A DNA stretch of 23,063 nt, from contig CAZGSQ010000053.1 in NCBI GenBank assembly GCA_964528535.1, positions 1-23,063 of the forward strand, read 5' to 3'. The position numbers were made by a program, and so were the translations under genes. Position 1 is the first letter of the stretch. Each line of letters opens with the position of its first letter. The stretch is from CAINVV01 sp964528535 (GTDB taxonomy: Bacteria > Bacteroidota > Bacteroidia > Bacteroidales > Prolixibacteraceae). Below the pieces are notes generated by a model that was not told the DNA's origin, ran no database searches, and saw only the letters and a list, made by a program, of their open reading frames with translations. Positions 1-6,163 of the stretch are shown one piece after another.

Positions 1-44
1 TACGGCTCTGAACACTCTTTCCCTACACGACGCTCTTCCGATCT
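1..44. other. Illumina adapter contamination at contig end
   Basis: Bases 12-44 equal the 33-base tail of the Illumina TruSeq universal/read-1 adapter, beginning ACACTCTTTCCCTACACGAC and ending CTTCCGATCT. Bases 4-11 (GGCTCTGA) sit exactly where the i5 index lies in a dual-index library and match, as I recall, TruSeq HT index D504. This is library sequence, not genome. Genomic sequence starts at about base 45, so the truncation of the first gene is a sequencing/assembly edge and not a biological breakpoint. Confidence 0.97.
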
Positions 45-45
45 G

Positions 46-585
46 GTTACCTTGGCTTTTGAGCCGCGATTTGCAATTGGGTTGATAGGTTCTTCCGGCA
101 AAGGAGGCGCTACCCTGCAACGACGTCTCTTCGGTGAAGCAGTCGAAAGCCTTGCAGGAAGTAGTGAATACCATTGGATGGCAGGAAATTATCTCAAATA
201 CGCGGCCTCGGAAGCCAGCTTTGGAAAGAAGACAGGTTGCGATTTGACTGTCGATTCGCACGAACTGATTGCCCTTTGTGCCCCCCGGTTGACCTTTGTA
301 AGTTATGGAATACCTGCCAAAGGCGATGCCAAGTGGTTGGACCAGCAGGGAAGTTTCATGGCAACTGTGGCTGCAGGAAGCGTTTTTAAATTATTGGGAG
401 CAAAAGATTTGGGCCTTTCCAACGACTACATGAATGAAAAAATGCCACCCGTACTTACAGGTCTGCTGGATGGCGAACTGGCCTGGCGACAACACGATGG
501 CGGGCATACAGATGCACCCAATTTTCAGTATTTTATTCCCTGGGCAAGTAAAATGCTAAAATACAACAAGTCATCCAACCAATAA
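46..585 (+). CDS. CE15 glucuronoyl esterase-like protein, C-terminal part (5' end missing)
   Basis: The frame is open from the adapter junction to a TAA at 583-585. The TTG at 52 is not a true start, because homologous residues continue upstream of it. The roughly 180 residues align by eye with the C-terminal half of the complete gene immediately downstream: an SGxGGAxLxRRxFGE block at the beginning, the DSHELIALCAPR block (about residues 69-80) and the GGH near the C-terminus that supplies the catalytic histidine. CE15 enzymes cleave ester bonds between glucuronic acid on xylan and lignin alcohols, although many bacterial members have uncertain substrates. The nucleophile serine would lie in the missing part. 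It carries Lys (SSGKGG) where its neighbour has Glu (CSGEGG), so substrate or acid-residue placement may differ. Only 9 bases separate it from the next gene, suggesting co-transcription. Confidence 0.8.
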   Translation, partial: VTLAFEPRFAIGLIGSSGKGGATLQRRLFGEAVESLAGSSEYHWMAGNYLKYAASEASFGKKTGCDLTVDSHELIALCAPRLTFVSYGIPAKGDAKWLDQQGSFMATVAAGSVFKLLGAKDLGLSNDYMNEKMPPVLTGLLDGELAWRQHDGGHTDAPNFQYFIPWASKMLKYNKSSNQ

Positions 586-594
586 GCACCATCC

Positions 595-1893
595 ATGAAA
601 ATGAGTTTCATTCCTTTGAAGTTGCTGCTCCTCCCTTTTGTGCTGGTCGTGTCAGAAGCCTTGCTTGGGCAGGATGTTCGCAAAGAGGTCGCAGGGATTC
701 CCATTAACTACGACGAATCAAAAATTCCGGCCTATTCCCTCCCGGATCCCTTGGTCTTGCAAAATGGCGGGAAAGTAGAAAATGCACAAACTTGGTTCAA
801 GAAAAGACGTCCTGAAATTCTCAGACTATTTGAAGATGAACAGTTTGGAAAATCACCAAATCGAAAGAACAGTAGTTTCAAGGTATTCGAAACCGGAACG
901 CTGGTCATGCAGGGTAAGGCAACCAGAAGACAGGTAACCATCTATTTTACAAAGGATACTTCCAAATACAAGGCCGACCTGCTGTTGTATCTTCCTGCTA
1001 AGAAGGAGGGACCGGTACCGATCTTGTTGAATATCAGTTTTACCCCAAATTGCCTTACAATTGACGATCCGGGGATAAAACAAGGAATGTTGTGGAACCG
1101 CCAGGGGAAAAGGGTTCCTGCCTCCGAAGGCAAGAGATTTGGCGCACTTGATGTCGGGAAATTTATTTCCAACGGGTTTGGTGTGGCCACCATTTATTAC
1201 GGAGACATCGAACCCGACTTCCCGAAAGGAATAGATTTCGGAATCAGGGGGCACTACCTGAAGTTGGGACAAAAATATCCCTCACCGAATGAATGGGGCG
1301 CCATTTCGGCCTGGTCGTGGGGACTAAGTTGTGCGATGGATTACCTCGAAACGGACAAGGAGATCGATGCAAAGAAAGTGGCCCTTTACGGTGTCTCCCG
1401 CTTGGGTAAAACCGTTTTATGGGCCGGGGCATGCGATGAAAGGTTCGGCATGGTGATCGCAAGTTGTTCGGGTGAAGGAGGTGCCGCCTTGTCGAGGCGC
1501 ATCTACGGCGAAACGATCAAACACATGACCGACTCCACCCGATATTTCTATCAATTTTGCGGCAACCGTGCCAAATATGGGGATGACCCCGGCTCCTGCC
1601 CCATCGATGCACACCTGCTGATTTCTCTCATTGCACCGCGACCCTTGCTGCTGCAAACCGGCGATACCGACAACTGGTCGGATCCCAAAGGAGAGTTTTT
1701 GGCAGCCGTTGCTGCCGAACCGGTTTATCAACTATTGGGTAAAATAGGATTGGAAACCAATGTCTGGCCCCCGGCAGGCATACCTGTGTTAAATGATCTG
1801 GGCTATTACATGCATTCAGGCGGACACGGGACACTTCCTGCAGACTTTGATATTTATCTTGATTTCCTGAAAAAGCATTTCCTGAAAAAATAA
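595..1893 (+). CDS. CE15-family glucuronoyl esterase-like, secreted
   Basis: This is a full-length 432-residue alpha/beta hydrolase. Residues 1-25 form a Sec signal peptide (hydrophobic LLLLPFVLVV core). The CE15 nucleophile elbow is GVSRLGK with Ser268. The following strand ends in CSGEGGAALSRR (Glu294 is a candidate catalytic acid). The DAHLLISLIAPRP block (338-350) and HSGGHG (catalytic His411) complete the family pattern. Known members hydrolyse 4-O-methyl-glucuronoyl esters that link glucuronoxylan to lignin. The mature enzyme should be periplasmic or secreted. It starts 9 bases after the preceding truncated paralogue and precedes a broken rhamnosidase gene, so it appears to be part of a plant-polysaccharide cluster. 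I chose the ATG at 595; a second ATG two codons later is equally possible. Family assignment is firm, substrate is inferred. Confidence 0.85.
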   Translation: MKMSFIPLKLLLLPFVLVVSEALLGQDVRKEVAGIPINYDESKIPAYSLPDPLVLQNGGKVENAQTWFKKRRPEILRLFEDEQFGKSPNRKNSSFKVFETGTLVMQGKATRRQVTIYFTKDTSKYKADLLLYLPAKKEGPVPILLNISFTPNCLTIDDPGIKQGMLWNRQGKRVPASEGKRFGALDVGKFISNGFGVATIYYGDIEPDFPKGIDFGIRGHYLKLGQKYPSPNEWGAISAWSWGLSCAMDYLETDKEIDAKKVALYGVSRLGKTVLWAGACDERFGMVIASCSGEGGAALSRRIYGETIKHMTDSTRYFYQFCGNRAKYGDDPGSCPIDAHLLISLIAPRPLLLQTGDTDNWSDPKGEFLAAVAAEPVYQLLGKIGLETNVWPPAGIPVLNDLGYYMHSGGHGTLPADFDIYLDFLKKHFLKK

Positions 1894-2015
1894 CATGGGC
1901 ACGGTCCTCAAGTACCTACAGGCATGAAACGAGCACGTAAATCATTTACATCCAAAAAAATGATAATTCCAACATGCAAGTTCCATCCGGCCATTTAAAA
2001 ACAAATAATGATCGA

Positions 2016-2766
2016 ATGAAAATTACCGCAATTCTATTTCTCATGCTTGCAGCCATGGCGGGTTACACCCAAATTCCTCCGGTTTTTGGGCCTGAATACA
2101 AGGAAATCACGAAGCAAGATGAAATGACCAGAACATACATCTCACCGGTTAGAGTCATGTGGACCTCCGATGCGACCGGAAAACTGGTTAAGAATACGGC
2201 AGTGCTTTTAAAGCTGGGAAACAGCCAGTCTGACATGAGCCGACTGACTCAATTCTGCTCCATCAAAAGTGCGGCAACCGATACCTCTTCCATTTTACTC
2301 GATTACGGAAAGGAGCTTCACGGAGGACTTCAATTGGTGATGGGTGGCTCTTTCAGAAGGGAGCCGTCGCTGGTACGAATCCGTTTTGGTGAATCTGTCG
2401 GTGAAGCCAACAGCCAGACAAACTATGCCGAATGGCCGAAAGGCTTTTCTACCGACGACCATGCGAAAAGGGATGAATGACATTCACAACTCATTTGGAG
2501 AATTTTGCTACCCTGGTTACCGACTGAGCCTGTGCCATGGATGGTCTTCGGGGGCGACTGCCTTGCTGACAGAAAATGTTCTTGGAATCAAAATAATTGA
2601 AGCAGGATGCAAAACACTTAAATTTGAACCACATCTCGGCAATCTTGATTGGGTGGAGGGTAGTTTCCCCACACCCCCGGGTGTTGTCAAGGTGAAACAC
2701 ACCAAACTTGCAAACGGCAAGATTGAAACAAGGATAGATGCCCCCAGGGGAATAAAGATATTGTGA
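2016..2766 (+). pseudogene. GH78 alpha-L-rhamnosidase, internally deleted and frameshifted
   Basis: Two pieces of one GH78-type protein lie in different frames. The N-terminal piece (ATG 2016 to TGA 2478-2480) has a signal peptide (MKITAILFLMLAAMAGYTQ), a beta-domain with DYGKELHGGLQL, and FGESVGEANS followed by TDDHAKRD, the segment that normally leads into the catalytic (alpha/alpha)6 barrel. The C-terminal piece (from about 2476 to TGA 2764-2766) has NSFGEF, LCHGWSSGATALLTENVLGI and the C-terminal beta-sandwich. Everything between, roughly 400 or more residues in normal family members and including the catalytic acids, is absent, and the frame shifts at the join near 2470-2490. It cannot encode a working rhamnosidase. 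The cause is either a genuine deletion or an assembly collapse. An upstream ATG at 1974 exists, but 2016 gives the proper signal peptide. Confidence 0.82.
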
Positions 2767-2822
2767 CGGGACTCGATGTCAACCGGCACCAAGTATTCTT
2801 AAACTTTATAAAAAATAGACGG

Positions 2823-4133
2823 GTGAGAAAATTAAGACTGATTTTGATGATTCCCCTGTTGCTGGCATTGACGGCAACAAAGGTAAGTGCACAGTTCCTC
2901 ATGGACATGGTCGACACGACCAAGAGCATGGGAAAGGGGATGTTGGGAGTTTACAAGAAATACGATCACATCAAGATTGGTGGCTATATTCAGCCTCAAT
3001 TTCAAGTAGCTTCTGACAAGGGGATCAAAAGTTACGAAGGTGGGGATTTCGCTCCACAGGTCAGCAACAGGTTTACCTTAAGGCGCAGTAGAATTCGCAT
3101 TGACTATGTTCACTTTGGTGGCAGCGAACAACCGGGGGTACAATTTGCCTTCCAGTTTGATGCCAACGAAAGAGGGTTTACGGTGAGGGATGTGTGGGGC
3201 CGGATCTTTGAGAACAAATTAAAATTGTTCTCTTTCACCACGGGAATGTTTGCGCGTCCATTCGGTTTTGAAGTGAACTACAGCAGCAGCGACAGAGAGG
3301 CTCCCGAGCGTGGAAGAATGTCGCAAATTCTGATGAAGAGCGAACGTGATTTGGGCGCCATGGTGAGTTTTGATGCTAGAAAGAACATCGGATTTTGGAG
3401 CAATGTAAAAATTGACCTCGGTATCTTCAATGGACAAGGAATTGTAGCAACAGGCGAATTCGACAATTTCAAAGACATGATCGCCAGAATTTCATTGAAG
3501 CCGGTTCATCTGTCCGAAAAAATCCAGTTTTCTGCAGGAGCTTCAACCCTTCAGGGCGGTTTGTTGCAGAACACAAAATACCTGTACCAAACAGGCACGG
3601 TGAATGGGATCAAAACTTCTGTGGCCGATTCCAGTGCTTCCAATCTGTACGGCAAGTCTCCCCGAATTTATTACGGTGCTGATGTACAGTTAAAAATTAA
3701 GAACCGGATTGGCTTCTCGGAATTCAGGGCAGAATTTGTAGTGGGACAGCAAACGGGTACCAATTTGAGCAGTGAAACGCCAACAACATTGATTGTTGGC
3801 AACGACGGCTATTACATCAGGAGGTTCAACGGAGCCTATTTTTGTTATGTCCAGCACCTGTTTTCCACCAAACACCAGTTGGTAGTGAAATACGACTGGT
3901 ATGATCCGAATTCGCTGGTAAGCGGCAATGAAATAGGAGCATCCGGTTCAAACCTATCGGTGGCCAATATCAAATATAGCACACTGGGACTGGGCTATGT
4001 ATACTACATGACGGAAAATATCAAACTCGTTGCCTATTATGCCAGGGTCATGAACGAGCACACCCTACTGAAGGGTTTTACTTCAGATGTCAGTGATGAT
4101 GTGATGACCTTTAGGATGCAATTCAGGTTTTGA
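2823..4133 (+). CDS. Phosphate-selective porin O/P-like outer-membrane protein
   Basis: The product is a 436-residue beta-barrel protein. It has a signal peptide from the GTG at 2823 (VRKLRLILMIPLLLALTATK, cleaved after VSAQ) and then a short helical stretch. The segment IKIGGYIQPQFQV (about residues 50-62) is followed by RFTLRRSRIRIDY (83-95), the typical opening of the OprO/OprP porin family. Alternating strands with aromatic girdles run to the last strand, MTFRMQFRF, which ends in Phe as expected for BAM-dependent outer-membrane proteins. OprP-type porins pass phosphate or polyphosphate, but many Bacteroidota homologues have unproven selectivity. The frame extends upstream to a GTG at 2763 that overlaps the preceding stop, but that start would bury the signal peptide behind 20 residues. 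A GDPD lipoprotein gene lies downstream, consistent with phosphodiester use; this is inference. Confidence 0.8.
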   Translation: MRKLRLILMIPLLLALTATKVSAQFLMDMVDTTKSMGKGMLGVYKKYDHIKIGGYIQPQFQVASDKGIKSYEGGDFAPQVSNRFTLRRSRIRIDYVHFGGSEQPGVQFAFQFDANERGFTVRDVWGRIFENKLKLFSFTTGMFARPFGFEVNYSSSDREAPERGRMSQILMKSERDLGAMVSFDARKNIGFWSNVKIDLGIFNGQGIVATGEFDNFKDMIARISLKPVHLSEKIQFSAGASTLQGGLLQNTKYLYQTGTVNGIKTSVADSSASNLYGKSPRIYYGADVQLKIKNRIGFSEFRAEFVVGQQTGTNLSSETPTTLIVGNDGYYIRRFNGAYFCYVQHLFSTKHQLVVKYDWYDPNSLVSGNEIGASGSNLSVANIKYSTLGLGYVYYMTENIKLVAYYARVMNEHTLLKGFTSDVSDDVMTFRMQFRF

Positions 4134-4207
4134 GTCTATTCAAATTTAAACAGGATAACGTACTGTATGGCACGGAATACTATTTTTATCATCAAAAACA
4201 ACCGTAG

Positions 4208-4393
4208 CCTTTTACATGGCAAAACCTGTGGTATATAAAGGCTGATGATGGGAGTGCAATTTCTGATGTGTTGCCCAACAAAGCCTTTCTGTTTTCGATT
4301 GATGCGGGATTGCCCTGTGAATTCAAGATGCCCCTTCCAATCAGCTTAAGTGCCGTACAGAACTTGCCTGCGGGGATCCGCATCATAGGATAA
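4208..4393 (+). pseudogene. C-terminal remnant of an unidentified protein
   Basis: The gap between the porin and GDPD genes (4134-4507) is not empty. In frame with a TAA at 4391-4393 there is an open stretch with a protein-like composition, including LPNKAFLFSIDAGLPCEF and ending LPAGIRIIG. It has no start codon and is closed upstream by a TAG at 4205-4207. In another frame just upstream, a short segment reading TVAFYMAKPVVYKG also looks protein-like and could be the continuation across a frameshift near 4235-4245. I do not recognise the family. It appears to be a decayed C-terminus and could also be chance. Confidence 0.4.
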
Positions 4394-4440
4394 AAGTCCA
4401 TCAAAGACCCTTTCTATCGTTTTACAAACTGCCAATTTTG

Positions 4441-4448
4441 TATATTTA
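4441..4448 (+). promoter_or_regulatory. Possible Bacteroidota -7 element upstream of the GDPD gene
   Basis: TATATTTA matches seven of eight positions of TAnnTTTG and lies 60 bases before the ATG at 4508. There is no clean TTTG at the expected -33 position, so this is weak. Confidence 0.25.
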
Positions 4449-4507
4449 CACTCCTAAGGTTGTTCTTAAAGAATACCATCGACCAAAGTCCAAAAAATGC
4501 TGAAAAA

Positions 4508-5569
4508 ATGAAGAAATCAAAAGTCCTCTCTCTTTTTCTGATGCTTTTGGGAAGCATGCTTTCTTTGCTAAATGTGGGTTGTAAAAACAATGCCGATAGT
4601 CCGGTTTTACCAGATATGCGCGGTAAGGTAGAGGTTTATGCGCACAGGGGAGCGAGAAGCTATGCCCCGGAGAATACGATCCCGGGTTATGCCAGCGGAC
4701 TTGCCATCGGCACCAACTGGGTAGACATGGATGTTGTGATGTCCAAAGATGGAGAGGTGGTGGTATCCCACGACATCAGGCTGAATCCTGATATCGTGAG
4801 GGGAGTGGATGGAAAATTCATCACCGAACGGACAATTGTCAAAACATTGTCGTTGGCGGAACTCAAGAAATTCGATGTTGGCAGGATGAATTTAAACAGT
4901 ACCTATAGTAAGTTCTTCCCTGCTCAACTTAGGATGGATGGCGTAACGATGCCCACCCTGCGTGAAGTGATCCGTTTTGTGAATGGTAAGACGGATAAAA
5001 AAGTGGGCTTCCAGATCGAATTTAAAACCGATCCCGAGCACATCGACTGGACCCACACTCCTGCCGAATTTGCCGCTGCATTGTACAAAATTCTGAAGGA
5101 GGAAGACATTGTTACGATTTGTGAAATACAATCGTTCGACTGGAGATGCCTGTTTGAAATACAAAAATTGGATGCCAGAATAAAAACTGCTTACCTGACC
5201 GAATGGGACAATGAACCGGGGACACCATGCAGTTTCTTTGATCCAAATCCGGTGATCGCCGGATTGTGGACGGGAGGTGCATTGGTGAAGGATCACAAGA
5301 ATTCAATACCTCAGATGGTCAAAGATCTGGGTGGAGCATGTTGGGAGCCCGAAGATTTGGAACTCACCAAAGAGACACTGGCCGAAGCCCACAAACTGGG
5401 TTTGAAAGTAGTCGTATGGACATGGCCCGAACACAGCGGAACGACCTTTGATGTGAATCTGGTTTCCAAACTAATCACCTGGGGGGTAGATGGAATCATC
5501 ACGGATGACCCCGGAATGCTGAACTCCATGCTTACAGCCCGAAGTTATTCTTTGCCGGCGAGGTACTGA
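4508..5569 (+). CDS. Glycerophosphodiester phosphodiesterase, exported (probable lipoprotein)
   Basis: The 353-residue GDPD-family TIM barrel hydrolyses glycerophosphodiesters to glycerol-3-phosphate and an alcohol. Residues 1-24 are a signal sequence ending LLNVGC; Cys25 would be lipidated, though Asn at -3 is not ideal for a lipobox. The catalytic start HRGARSYAPENT contains His46, Arg47 and Glu55. WVDMDVVMSKDG supplies acidic metal ligands (Asp73/Asp75; the more usual pattern is ExD), and VVSHD gives the second catalytic His88. The C-terminal VVVWTWPEHS and GVDGIITDDP segments are family hallmarks. The ATG at 4508 is preferred to the TTG at 4460 because it starts the signal peptide directly. 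Its neighbour is an OprP-like porin, which suggests phosphate scavenging from lipid headgroups. Confidence 0.9.
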   Translation: MKKSKVLSLFLMLLGSMLSLLNVGCKNNADSPVLPDMRGKVEVYAHRGARSYAPENTIPGYASGLAIGTNWVDMDVVMSKDGEVVVSHDIRLNPDIVRGVDGKFITERTIVKTLSLAELKKFDVGRMNLNSTYSKFFPAQLRMDGVTMPTLREVIRFVNGKTDKKVGFQIEFKTDPEHIDWTHTPAEFAAALYKILKEEDIVTICEIQSFDWRCLFEIQKLDARIKTAYLTEWDNEPGTPCSFFDPNPVIAGLWTGGALVKDHKNSIPQMVKDLGGACWEPEDLELTKETLAEAHKLGLKVVVWTWPEHSGTTFDVNLVSKLITWGVDGIITDDPGMLNSMLTARSYSLPARY

Positions 5570-5608
5570 TTTTGGGTGTACTCCTCTCCCAATGAACTTG
5601 TAAATAAA

Positions 5609-5944
5609 GCTTCCGCATTTATACTTGGGCGATACTTGAGAATAGAATAGGCTTCCGCATTTATACTTGGGCGATGCTTGAGAATAGAATAGGCTTCCGC
5701 ATTTATACTTGGGCGATGCTTGAGAATAGAATAGGCTTCCGCATTTATACTTTAGCGTTGCTTGAGAATAGAATAGGCTTCCACATTTATACTTTAGCGA
5801 TGCTTGAGAATAGAATAGGCTTCCACATTTATACTTTAGCGATGCTTGAGAATAGAATAGGCTTCCACATTTATACTTTAGAGGTACTTGAGAATAGAAT
5901 AGGCTTCCGCATTTATAATTTAGCGATGCTTGAGAATAGAGTAA
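5609..5944. repeat. Eight tandem copies of a 42-bp repeat
   Basis: Units begin at 5609, 5651, 5693, 5735, 5777, 5819, 5861 and 5903, each starting GCTTCC(G/A)CATTTATA and containing CTTGAGAATAGAATAG. The period is exactly 42 with no insertions or deletions. Units 2 and 3 are identical, as are 5 and 6. The first three units carry CTTGGGCGAT where the later ones carry CTTTAGCGAT; units 5-7 share CCACA in place of CCGCA. The last unit degrades to GAGTAAGC. Because 42 is divisible by 3, a repetitive 14-residue frame (MLENRIGFRIYTLA-like) stays open, but it has no independent start signal and I do not call it a gene. The array lies between the GDPD and GH3 genes. Confidence 0.97.
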
Positions 5945-5980
5945 GCTGTGTCAAGTGAACAGAAACTTTGATCCGGCGGA

Positions 5981-6124
5981 ATGGCATACTCACCAACATC
6001 GATTGGCAACAAGGACAACATTAAACCTTTAAGCATTTTGATTGTCTTACTGATATTCTGGCAACCAGCAGGTTCCTGCATCAGAATCAGAATCATTTCT
6101 GCATGCGGCACACAATTGAATTGA
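5981..6124 (+). CDS. Possible small exported peptide, 47 residues
   Basis: A short frame (ATG 5981, TGA 6122-6124) follows the repeat array. A purine-rich ATCCGGCGGA precedes the ATG directly, rather close for a ribosome site. The peptide resembles a signal or lipoprotein leader: a basic/polar start, the hydrophobic core LSILIVLLIFW, then QPAGSC with a Cys at about residue 33, and a short basic tail. No family is recognisable, and it could be the broken 5' end of a lost lipoprotein gene or chance. The rest of 5945-6163 holds nothing else I can support. Confidence 0.25.
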   Translation: MAYSPTSIGNKDNIKPLSILIVLLIFWQPAGSCIRIRIISACGTQLN

Positions 6125-6163
6125 TTTCTGAGACCACCTGCCAAACTAATTAAAAAAATAAAC

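Noticed and set aside
2763..2822. GTG start at 2763 for the porin
   Set aside because: It would place 20 non-homologous residues before a good signal peptide; the GTG at 2823 fits better.
5609..5944. CRISPR array
   Set aside because: Units abut one another with no variable spacers, and no cas genes are present.
5674..5958. 94-codon repetitive frame through the 42-bp array
   Set aside because: It exists because the period is a multiple of three and starts inside a repeat unit without a ribosome site; other frames are also partly open.
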